Origin: G020348385 sp964580235
GTDB lineage: Bacteria; Acidobacteriota; Aminicenantia; Aminicenantales; Aminicenantaceae
NCBI GenBank assembly: GCA_964580235.1
Contig: CAZOJY010000075.1
Location: 1-17,723 of the forward strand
Length of the DNA: 17,723 nt
Direction of reading: 5' to 3'
Made by a program: the position numbers and the translations under genes. The notes beneath the pieces were generated by a model. It did not search any database. It was not told where the DNA came from and worked only from the letters and a program-made list of their open reading frames with translations. Of this stretch, positions 1 through 6,952 are shown in pieces. Position 1 is the first letter of the stretch. Each line of letters starts with the position of its first letter.

Positions 1-1007
1 TCTTCTTCTTTTATCTCATTTGTCCGAACCCACAAGTTGCTTTCATCATCAACATGCATCCTTGAAATTACGTTTTTAAATTTCGGCATCTTCATATTTT
101 TTACCGCTTTCTTAATCGCGATACTTCCTCCGCTATAATCATATCTTGCCCTGTACGCCTCAGCATCTTTGTTTGTAAATGGGACCGGTTTATATGGACG
201 ATCGATTTTTCTAATTAGTCTTCCTGAGCTATCGTAAGCCTCAAGGATATATTTATTATTTAAGCAGTGGTAGAACAAATCTTTAGCTTTGTCTCCGGCA
301 AATATAGAGCGATGAGCAACTGGTAGGCTCGTATAGTGTGTGCCCCCTCCGTCCCGAATGATAAGAGGTTCCGGCAACTTAAATTCGCCATAGGATCGAA
401 TTTCATTTCCATCAAAATCGATTTCTTTTACATATAAAAACCCGAATTGTCTGGTCCCCGAATAGGCTCTTTCACCTAAGATATATGATGAGTTTCTTAT
501 CAGAATAAACTTAAAATAATCCTTTTTCCACTTAAAGCTTCTTAAAAATTTACCTGATGAATCAAAAAAGCTTGTCCTTTTTGTTGTCCTATCGGTAACT
601 ACGAGTTTTCTATCCTTGGTAAAGGCTAAAGATGTCATCGTCTGAAACTCACCTGGACCGCTGCCTTTTGCTCCGATCGTCTTGACTAACTTCCCTTCGG
701 GATTAAAAACCTTTATTACTTGATCCTGTTGTTCACTGACATAAATATTTTCGTTGTGATCAACAGCGAACCATAAAGGTTTATAAAGAAGGATATTTTC
801 TTCCTCACCTTCTCCACCTATAGATAAATCTTCTACAAAAATAACAGCTTTATCTGGATAAATTGGAGTCTCAGTATTATGGATACATTCCACGCCATCT
901 ACCTCTTCTATTTTTCCTTCCCATTTTGCATCCTGACTTAAAGCATGGATTTGAACAATAGAAAGAATTATGAAGATTATGGAAAGAGACAGAACTTTTA
1001 ATTTCAT
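1..1007 (-). CDS. Secreted 6-bladed beta-propeller (NHL-like) protein, C-terminus cut by window edge
   Basis: The reading frame is open from an ATG at 1007 to the left edge, giving 335 codons with no stop. A GGGGTGA ribosome site lies just upstream of the start. Residues 1-24 form a signal peptide (Lys-containing start, then a run rich in Leu, Ile and Ser, then HALS), so the protein is exported. The mature part has repeated blade-like segments of the form hydrophobic-x-D-x-x-x-N-hydrophobic-Y-V, for example near residues 80-91, and F(D/N)xxG(K/E) turns such as FNPEGK near 101 and FDSSGKF near 145. A GSGPGEF motif near 115-121 is typical of bacterial 6-bladed beta-propeller proteins related to NHL repeats. 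Such proteins usually bind ligands or protein partners outside the cytoplasm, and no enzymatic residues can be assigned. It is divergent from the next gene and shares a 248-base gap with it. Confidence 0.8.
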   Translation of the reverse strand, partial: MKLKVLSLSIIFIILSIVQIHALSQDAKWEGKIEEVDGVECIHNTETPIYPDKAVIFVEDLSIGGEGEEENILLYKPLWFAVDHNENIYVSEQQDQVIKVFNPEGKLVKTIGAKGSGPGEFQTMTSLAFTKDRKLVVTDRTTKRTSFFDSSGKFLRSFKWKKDYFKFILIRNSSYILGERAYSGTRQFGFLYVKEIDFDGNEIRSYGEFKLPEPLIIRDGGGTHYTSLPVAHRSIFAGDKAKDLFYHCLNNKYILEAYDSSGRLIRKIDRPYKPVPFTNKDAEAYRARYDYSGGSIAIKKAVKNMKMPKFKNVISRMHVDDESNLWVRTNEIKEE

Positions 1008-1255
1008 ATTTCACCCCAACGCATTGGATTATACCCTTCCATTAGTTTAAGATGCCAAGTAACTGGTGTCAATTCACAGACTCTACTCACATGGATAAGT
1101 TATGTTATATGGGCCAACTATCTCAACAAAAAAATCCATGATGGGAACCAAAAGATAGGAACTCTCTCCAGCCGGGAGAAGGGAGTCGTGGGTATTGTGG
1201 GATGGTTTTGACTTTTAATTTTATCCTATGATATATCTTTCTGGGGGAGAGATAA

Positions 1256-1987
1256 GTGTCAGAATGGTGTGTCAAACTTGAAGGACATAAGTTTGATTTA
1301 GAAGACCTTCCTACATGGTTTTCTTCACCTGATTTGAAAGTTATTGAAGAAAATGGTGAATATTACTTAAAGTCTAGAGAATTCAATTCTTTTCCTGAAG
1401 CATCTGTAGTACGGGAACGAGCAAAGGAAATATTACAGGATATTAATGGAGCTGCTAAGGTACATTCTTCAGAATTTCAACCAATTAGCATAGGTTCCAT
1501 AATGAGAATAGATGAAAATGGACGCCATCATTATTATCAAGAGTTTACAGAAACGATTAAATTGAGAGATAAAACCTACGTTGAAATTACTAAGTCTTGC
1601 TCAGTTGAGGAGGAGCAAGAGACTAGAGAAATAATACCTGTTGAATCTTGGGTGACAAAAGCAAAACAAGATAGAAATGTAAAGAAGATTCTCAGATTTT
1701 GGTCTACAGAAGAAACAACATGGTTTTTCCTATACAATATTCTAGACGCTATCGAGGAAGACATTGGCTGTAAAGTACATGAGAAAGGCTGGGCAGCAGA
1801 TAATCAAGTTAACCAATTTACACACACAGCAAACTGTTATGCCGCTTTAGGATTGGATTCTCGTCATGGACGTGATTTCAAGCCACCTGATAGACCAATG
1901 GAATTTTCTGAAGCACAAAATCTTATTAGAAATATAACCTGTAGTTGGCTTTGTGAAAAAGTAGGCTCTTTATCCGAAAATAAGTAA
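1256..1987 (+). CDS. Uncharacterised 243-aa soluble protein, AT-rich gene
   Basis: The gene starts at a GTG; a purine-rich GGGGGAGA site at 1243-1250 ends 5 bases upstream and supports this start. There is no signal peptide or membrane segment, so a cytoplasmic protein is expected. The N-terminal half (1-120) is acidic and predicted beta-rich. The middle (150-172) contains a W/F-rich helix. The C-terminal third carries a compact run with HTAN near 190-193, SRHG near 202-205 and a Pro-rich turn at 210-214, followed by a final helix. I do not recognise the family with confidence. The HTAN/SRHG segment looks like a conserved structural core rather than a known active site. It is followed after 62 bases by a DUF5677-like gene on the same strand, and the two may form a cassette. 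Function unknown. Confidence 0.75.
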   Translation: MSEWCVKLEGHKFDLEDLPTWFSSPDLKVIEENGEYYLKSREFNSFPEASVVRERAKEILQDINGAAKVHSSEFQPISIGSIMRIDENGRHHYYQEFTETIKLRDKTYVEITKSCSVEEEQETREIIPVESWVTKAKQDRNVKKILRFWSTEETTWFFLYNILDAIEEDIGCKVHEKGWAADNQVNQFTHTANCYAALGLDSRHGRDFKPPDRPMEFSEAQNLIRNITCSWLCEKVGSLSENK

Positions 1988-2002
1988 GCTCTGAAGAGAG
2001 TG

Positions 2003-2031
2003 GAAGCCCCAGACCCTTAAGCCCTGGCTTC
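2003..2031 (+). other. Small hairpin between the two AT-rich genes
   Basis: GAAG at 2003-2006 pairs with CTTC at 2028-2031 and CCAG at 2009-2012 pairs with CTGG at 2024-2027, with a two-base bulge on the left arm. The sequence that follows is A-rich rather than a U-run, so this is not a classical terminator. It could tune coupling between the two genes, or it could be chance. Confidence 0.25.
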
Positions 2032-2049
2032 TTAAAAAATGGGGGATAG

Positions 2050-2850
2050 ATGACTGATAATTTAAACCAGCTTATTAAGACTAGTCATGAGATGATAGAA
2101 ATTGCTAAAGGTATGATTCAATCTTGTCATTTAAAAAAGAATAAAGTCTATTCTGAGTCAAGGTTTGTTGTTGCTTTCTTTCTAAGAAGGCCTTTAGAAA
2201 TGTTCGAATCTTTTCTCATTCTAGTCAAAGAAAATAGAATAATTGATAGTGCAGTATTACTCAGAAGCCTTATGGATATGGGAATAAATTTGGGATATAT
2301 TTTTGCAAAGGATATTGAAGAAAAGGAGAAAGAAATTAGAGCATCTAAATACATGATAGAAGGAAATTATCATCAATTAAATTTGACAGAATCCAACATT
2401 GAGGAAGTAAAAAAATTCAACAAAAAAATAGAAGCAAGAAGGGACGATTTAAAAGAACAAATTAACTTTATAAAAAAGGAAATGAAGAAAAAGTTCCGAG
2501 TTAGAAAATGGAAGAGGCTACCTTCACTAAAACAAAGAGCAGAAATGTCAAAATATGAAATTCTAAATAGGGCCTACAATCAATCATACATAGACCTCTC
2601 AAGTATTGAACACCATAATATTTTATTTGGACAAGAATATGTGGATAGTGAAAATTGTGAACCATTTAAAGAAATCAACCATCTCAAACATTTTCCTCAG
2701 TTTAAACCATCTATAAGTCTTTTCCTTTTTAGAGCAATTTTCATAGAAATTCTGAGTGCCTTTAATGACGCATTTCAGTTGAAATGGGGAGAAAGAATAT
2801 CTGAAATTGAGAAAATTCATGAAGGAGAGTATGCTCTATTAAAAGAATAA
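2050..2850 (+). CDS. DUF5677-like hypothetical protein (266 aa)
   Basis: The start ATG is preceded by a GGGGG ribosome site at 2041-2045. The protein is helical and lacks a signal peptide. Residues 70-84 (LLRSLMDMGINLGYI) match the pattern of the DUF5677 family, in which an Arg-containing helix of type LxRxLxExxxNxxYI is followed later by a Ser...His motif. Here that motif is SSIEHHN at residues 184-190. Between them lies a strongly charged, probably coiled-coil stretch at 115-155. The family has no established biochemical role that I can state; members often occur in accessory regions. The gene is very AT-rich: I count 17 G/C of 60 bases at 2401-2460. Together with the preceding gene it may be a transferred accessory pair. 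Family call fairly likely, function unknown. Confidence 0.72.
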   Translation: MTDNLNQLIKTSHEMIEIAKGMIQSCHLKKNKVYSESRFVVAFFLRRPLEMFESFLILVKENRIIDSAVLLRSLMDMGINLGYIFAKDIEEKEKEIRASKYMIEGNYHQLNLTESNIEEVKKFNKKIEARRDDLKEQINFIKKEMKKKFRVRKWKRLPSLKQRAEMSKYEILNRAYNQSYIDLSSIEHHNILFGQEYVDSENCEPFKEINHLKHFPQFKPSISLFLFRAIFIEILSAFNDAFQLKWGERISEIEKIHEGEYALLKE

Positions 2851-3405
2851 ATTGTGGTATTAGAATGAGGCCCATGGAGGCCAGAAACCTTTTATTATTA
2901 AAAATAAAAAGTTCCGACCTCCCTGATGTTGAAAAAGAAAGCTCTTCGCTGGAAAATCGCCTCACTTAATTAAAGCTTCATAAATCTGGAAATTCTCATC
3001 CTATCAGTGGAATCCTGGCAATAATCTACTGGCTCTACGCGTTGAGATGGTCGAGAAACAATGAGCAACTACCAAGCTATACATTGGTATTCATACCATT
3101 CAACGGGTCGCAAAACGCATTAGAATTTAATCCCATCAAAATTACGGGTTGATGAAAAGTTTGATATCGAATATAATAATTATGGAATATAAAAGAGCAG
3201 TAGTAACCAAGCAGATCGAAAGATCATTGAAAGGTTCAGAAAGGCTCGTAAGCATTCCGATAGCTTGCGAGCCTTTTTCATTTTAGGAGATATGAATTGG
3301 CCAATTTCAATTCTTCAGGGGACAGGAAAGTGGTTCCCTCCTTCACTGCCTCACCTGCCCCCACCACCTTCAAAGGCGATGAGTGAATGGCGTTAAAGAT
3401 CCTCA
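2851..3405. other. Long intergenic stretch, no supported gene
   Basis: I read all six frames here. There is an open stretch without a start codon at about 2970-3152 and a 34-codon ATG frame beginning near 3183. Neither has a ribosome site or recognisable protein pattern. No tRNA-like cloverleaf is visible. The only clear element is the intrinsic terminator at 3241-3278. A 12-base perfect palindrome, AATTGGCCAATT, sits at 3295-3306. The stretch may be decayed accessory DNA or the 3' untranslated part of the DUF5677-like transcript. Confidence 0.5.
3241..3278 (+). terminator. Strong intrinsic terminator
   Basis: A 13-base-pair stem pairs 3241-3253 with 3263-3275 and contains a single T-G wobble. 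A 9-base loop (3254-3262) closes it, and T residues run from 3274 to 3278. It is about 390 bases downstream of the DUF5677-like stop codon. On the minus strand the hairpin is followed by a shorter T-run, so it could act weakly in that direction too. Confidence 0.8.
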
Positions 3406-4017
3406 CTAGAGCGGAGGATATGCCTGATGGTAATGTATCTCCTTTTTTCTAACTTGATAGCGAATAATCGTCATGTATTTGGAAGAATCAGGGCCTGATT
3501 CGGGTCCTCTGAGGTATTCTTCCTCATGAGGGCCTGCGATTTCATAACCTTGAGCCGCTGTGAAAGCAAAGAGCCTTTCGATCGTTGGCGTTTCCTCACT
3601 ATAGGGGCCGACATGAAGAATTTCGGCGACCTCTCCGTATTCCCAATAGTCGATCTTTACGCCTTCCACTCCGGCTGGCAGTGAATCCACGGAATCCGGT
3701 AGAGATAGAGCGTATAGGCCCACCCATTCATTCCGTGGGTCAGAAGGTGGATTCAACCAACGGGCGCGAGGAGGCACTATCTTGGCACCCGGCAATTTGG
3801 AAAAAGTGCTATACAGTGTCGGAAAAGCCTCTCCAGCGGTGACATTTGGATCGCCTTTTTTTTTAATAACAAGCATTTTCTGCTTATCTGGCATCGTTCT
3901 GATTCGTGGATCTTTGAGTTTTTCATATTGGCTGAGATCCTGATACTGTGCCCAAATAACAGAGGCAGTGAATATTAATAAGACTAACATAAGGAAAATT
4001 GGTGATTTTTTACACAT
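3406..4017 (-). CDS. Exported GyrI-like small-molecule-binding protein
   Basis: This 203-aa protein starts at ATG 4017 with an AAGGAG ribosome site 8 bases upstream. Residues 1-23 are a signal peptide (Lys-Lys, then a Leu/Ile/Phe core, then WAQ), so the mature protein is exported. Residues about 45-192 fit the GyrI-like (AraC effector-binding, SOUL-type) fold, built as two similar beta-alpha-beta-beta halves. The first half has a helix around FPTLYSTFSKL (65-75). The second has the typical EILHVGPYSEETPTIERLF run at 132-150, followed by GYEIAGPHEEEY at 157-168 and a closing beta strand ending near YMTIIRYQV. The family normally binds hydrophobic or cationic small molecules in the cytoplasm, alone or fused to a regulator. 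Here there is no DNA-binding domain and a secretion signal instead, which points to a periplasmic or surface binding or hydrolytic role. The ligand is unknown. Confidence 0.8.
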   Translation of the reverse strand: MCKKSPIFLMLVLLIFTASVIWAQYQDLSQYEKLKDPRIRTMPDKQKMLVIKKKGDPNVTAGEAFPTLYSTFSKLPGAKIVPPRARWLNPPSDPRNEWVGLYALSLPDSVDSLPAGVEGVKIDYWEYGEVAEILHVGPYSEETPTIERLFAFTAAQGYEIAGPHEEEYLRGPESGPDSSKYMTIIRYQVRKKEIHYHQAYPPL

Positions 4018-4074
4018 TTTTGCAGCTCCTTATTATTCAGTACATTTCTAGATTCCTGATGACTTGATCCCAAA

Positions 4075-4308
4075 ATGAGCGTACCACGAACTCATGAATC
4101 AGGTCAACGGATGTATTGTAATATGTATGCTTACGGCTACAGGGACCTTCGCACTGCCGCAAGAAATCTCGGTTCCGTCAAGGATAATCCTATCGCTTGT
4201 GCCGGTTGTTTCTTTTGTATCGTGAAATGTCCGATAGGATTCGATATCAAAGACAGGGCCCTAGATATCATACGGTTAATAGACTTTCCGCCGGAATTTC
4301 TTGCATAA
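4075..4308 (+). pseudogene. Remnant of a 4Fe-4S oxidoreductase C-terminus (probably aldo/keto reductase type)
   Basis: The 77-codon frame has no ribosome site, and an in-frame stop lies just upstream at 4060-4062. From about codon 13 onward it reads like the extreme C-terminus of a larger iron-sulfur oxidoreductase. There is a MYCNMYAYGYRDL segment, then Cys42-x2-Cys45-x2-Cys48-x3-Cys52-Pro, a complete 4Fe-4S ligand set. The tail GFDIKDRALDIIRL follows. This arrangement is seen at the end of ferredoxin-tailed aldo/keto reductases. The catalytic part is absent, so I interpret it as a decayed 3' fragment. Because the stop codon and the four Cys are intact, a free-standing small ferredoxin-like protein cannot be fully excluded. 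The parent-family call is moderate; the cluster motif itself is plainly visible. Confidence 0.55.
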
Positions 4309-4420
4309 ATTAAAGACATCATAACTGGGCAATAAATATAATCAATACGAAACCTTTCAAACCTTTTCCTCGTCTTTATTAGTGAATTGAAAAATTAATG
4401 AAGGGATGAAGTGAATTACT

Positions 4421-6832
4421 GTGATAAAAAACTGCCTAAAAGTTGCCATAAGAACCATCATCAAACATAAGGGTTTTTCTACCATCAATATTGTTGGTCT
4501 TGCCATAGGAATAGCCTGCAGTGTACTCATCTGGATTTTTGTGGCCCATGAATTAAGTTATGACAAATTTCATGAAAAGGCGGCCAGGATCTACAGAATT
4601 GCTGTCAGGGCTTCGGTCGGTGATACAAAAATAAGACAAACTTATTCATCATCTGCAACATTCAAGAAACTTCTCGAAGATTTCCCCGAAATCGAAACCG
4701 GGGTTAAATTTTTGAAATTGGGAAAAACACCTATTGTTTTAGACGAAAAAACTTATTATGAATCGCAATTTTATGCCGTCGATGCTCCATTCTTCGATGT
4801 TTTTAGCATTTCTTTAATTCAGGGCAACCCAAAAACAGTTTTGGTTGAACCAAATACTATGGTCATTTCCAAGGATACAGCCCTCAAATATTTCGGAAGT
4901 ATAAACGCTGTAGGCAAAATCCTCAGGGCCAATTTTTTATACGGCCCAGGCAGTATTGACTTTGAAATCACTGGCATATCAGAGAATGTTCCTGACAACT
5001 CTCATTTCCACTATGACCTATTAGCGTCTTCATCGACGTTCCCAACATATATCAATGATCCCGGCTGGACATCCAATAGCTTTATTACGTATGTTGTTTT
5101 GAAAGAGGGTACAAGAAGCGAATGGTTTAACGAACAATTGAAGGAATTTACCAGGAGATACATGGGAGGAGAAAAATTTGACGCATGGGTGGCTAAAGGA
5201 AATTTTTGGGAATATTTTTTACAGCCCATCACCCAAATACATTTAACTTCAGACCTGAATGGTGAATTCGAAGCCAATGGGAACCAAACTTACGTGTATA
5301 TCTTTTCCGTGATTAGCATAATCATATTGCTCATCGCCTGTATCAATTTCATGAATCTTTCCACAGCAAAATCGTCATTGAGGGCTAAAGAAGTCGGGAT
5401 GAGAAAAGTTGTCGGTTCGGGACGAGGCAGGCTGGTTGTCCAATTCTTGAGTGAATCCGTTTTATTGAGCTACATCGGGCTTGCCATAGGAATCGGGATC
5501 GTCATGGTCCTTTTGCCGTTATACCAAAACCTGATCGGCAGACATCTCGAACTGCATTTTTTCGATAATTTTGTCGTTATCCCTTCATTGCTGACGCTTG
5601 GACTCGTTGTGGGGATTATTTCAGGCTCATACCCGGCTTTTTTCCTTTCCTCTTTCAAACCCATTAAAGCGCTCAAAGGAAATAAAGCGAGCGTCAAGAG
5701 CGGCTCATGGATGAGAAATATTCTAGTCATATTTCAGTTTGCAATTTCTATATTTTTGATAATCGGCACATTGAGCGTCCATAAACAAATGAAATTTTTT
5801 CAGAATAAAAAATTGGGATTCGATAAAGAACACGTCTTGGTCATCCAAAATCCTGGGGCTTTGGGTAACAACCTTGCTCCTTTCAAAGAGGATTTGCGCA
5901 AACACAGCGGTATTATAAACGTATCGGGCTCTAATACCTTGCCGGGCAGAAGTTTCAGCAATATTGGATTCGGTGCTGAAGGTATTGATGAAACTTTCGC
6001 TTTAAACCTTTGCGTTTGTGATTATGATTTTCTCGATACTTTGAAACTGGAAATGGTCAAGGGAAGGTTCTTCTCGAGGGATTTCGGTTCCGACGCCGAT
6101 GCGGTTGTGATCAACGAAAAAACCGCCGCCTTACTGGGTTGGGATGATCCGATAGGCAAGAGAATCAATAACTGGGCTGAAAACAGAGGCAATTTCACCA
6201 TTATTGGAGTCATCAAAGATTATCATTATGAATCACTCCACCAGGAGATCAGGCCTCAAGCCCTGTTCCTTTCCGGCGGCTACTACAAAAATGATGAGAG
6301 TTACATATCCGTGCGTCTCAACACCGCAAATATATCTGGAACGATGGGATACATTAAAAACGCATGGAAGAATTTCGCTTCTAATAAACCCTATGAATAT
6401 TCATTCCTGGATGAAGACTATGATCGCTTATACATAAACGAGAATCAGACAAGGAAATTATTCTCGATATTTTCTATCCTGGCCATTTTCATTGCTTGTT
6501 TGGGTTTGTTCGGCCTGGCATCGTTTATTGCCGACCGAAAAACTAAAGAGATCGGCATCCGGAAAGTTTTGGGGGCCTCGGTTCCTGGAATTGTCAAAAT
6601 TCTGAACACAAGTTTCGTCAAATGGGTATTGACCGCAAACCTTATCGCATGGCCCGTTGCATGGTATGGGATGAACAGATGGCTGCAAAATTTTGCCTAC
6701 CACATCGATCTAAGCTGGTGGATGTTCCTACTGGCCGCTGTATTGGCTTTGTTCATCGCACTCGTGACCGTGAGCTTCCAGACAATCAAAGCCGCCCTGA
6801 AGAATCCGATTGATTCACTGCGGTATGAGTGA
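4421..6832 (+). CDS. FtsX/MacB-type ABC transporter permease (two-module, 803 aa)
   Basis: This is an inner-membrane permease of the MacB/FtsX superfamily, which couples cytoplasmic ATP hydrolysis to work on substrates in the periplasm. The GTG start at 4421 is favoured because an in-frame stop lies just upstream (4409-4411) and the N-terminal IKNCLKVAIRTIIKHKG is the family's usual opening. An AAGGGA site lies at 4401-4406. TM1 is about residues 20-42, followed by a MacB periplasmic core (about 45-275). The first FtsX domain is about 285-415, with cytoplasmic motif RAKEVGMRKVVGSGRG. A second TM plus core spans about 428-670. The second FtsX domain is about 675-800, with DRKTKEIGIRKVLGAS. Length and order match the duplicated permeases that usually form gene families in Acidobacteriota and Bacteroidota. 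No cognate LolD/MacB-type ATPase is adjacent. Its last codons overlap an antisense sulfatase remnant. Confidence 0.92.
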   Translation: MIKNCLKVAIRTIIKHKGFSTINIVGLAIGIACSVLIWIFVAHELSYDKFHEKAARIYRIAVRASVGDTKIRQTYSSSATFKKLLEDFPEIETGVKFLKLGKTPIVLDEKTYYESQFYAVDAPFFDVFSISLIQGNPKTVLVEPNTMVISKDTALKYFGSINAVGKILRANFLYGPGSIDFEITGISENVPDNSHFHYDLLASSSTFPTYINDPGWTSNSFITYVVLKEGTRSEWFNEQLKEFTRRYMGGEKFDAWVAKGNFWEYFLQPITQIHLTSDLNGEFEANGNQTYVYIFSVISIIILLIACINFMNLSTAKSSLRAKEVGMRKVVGSGRGRLVVQFLSESVLLSYIGLAIGIGIVMVLLPLYQNLIGRHLELHFFDNFVVIPSLLTLGLVVGIISGSYPAFFLSSFKPIKALKGNKASVKSGSWMRNILVIFQFAISIFLIIGTLSVHKQMKFFQNKKLGFDKEHVLVIQNPGALGNNLAPFKEDLRKHSGIINVSGSNTLPGRSFSNIGFGAEGIDETFALNLCVCDYDFLDTLKLEMVKGRFFSRDFGSDADAVVINEKTAALLGWDDPIGKRINNWAENRGNFTIIGVIKDYHYESLHQEIRPQALFLSGGYYKNDESYISVRLNTANISGTMGYIKNAWKNFASNKPYEYSFLDEDYDRLYINENQTRKLFSIFSILAIFIACLGLFGLASFIADRKTKEIGIRKVLGASVPGIVKILNTSFVKWVLTANLIAWPVAWYGMNRWLQNFAYHIDLSWWMFLLAAVLALFIALVTVSFQTIKAALKNPIDSLRYE

Positions 6833-6952
6833 AGCACGCCAGCCGACATTCAGCTGTTGGGATAGATTCCGAACCAAGTTCTGGTGTTCAGGAAGTCCTG
6901 CGATATTGATGTTTTCATCCGGATCCACCTGGTTATCGTACAGTTTCACACC
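6815..6952 (-). pseudogene. Sulfatase C-terminal fragment (iduronate-2-sulfatase-like), last 45 codons
   Basis: Reading the minus strand from 6952 to a TGA at 6817-6815 gives 45 codons. They begin GVKLYDNQVDPDENINIAG and end in GWRASLIPQ followed by the stop. The LYD-x3-DP-x-EN-x-N-x-AG motif followed by a helix ending QL-x2-GWRA is the characteristic C-terminus of arylsulfatase-family proteins close to iduronate-2-sulfatase. The catalytic N-terminal domain, including the C/S-x-P-S-R formylglycine site, is missing. The stop codon lies inside the 3' end of the plus-strand FtsX permease, so the two genes overlap tail to tail by 18 bases. At the other end the similarity stops exactly where S9 peptidase sequence begins on the plus strand. 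It is a relic of a once full gene. Confidence 0.8.

Noticed and set aside
1109..1119. ATGGGCCAACT shared with the minus strand upstream of the S9 peptidase (11269-11279)
   Set aside because: Same reason: a single 11-base match is within chance expectation, with no other sign of a repeat or attachment site.
1220..1230. TTTATCCTATG occurs about 26 bases before the start at 1256 and again on the minus strand before the M14 start at 12953
   Set aside because: An 11-base match between two places is expected many times by chance in a window of this size, and the other genes lack it.
1208..1237. Promoter-like TTGACT with TATATC 18 bases downstream, before the gene at 1256
   Set aside because: The transcript would begin at or inside the ribosome site, and the second box matches poorly. 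Not strong enough to annotate.
2970..3152. Open stretch of about 60 codons on the plus strand
   Set aside because: It has no start codon, no ribosome site and no recognisable protein pattern.
3183..3287. 34-codon ATG frame running through the terminator
   Set aside because: There is no ribosome site, and its last codons are formed by the terminator hairpin itself.
3295..3306. 12-base palindrome AATTGGCCAATT
   Set aside because: It is isolated, not placed at a promoter, and too short and simple to call an operator.
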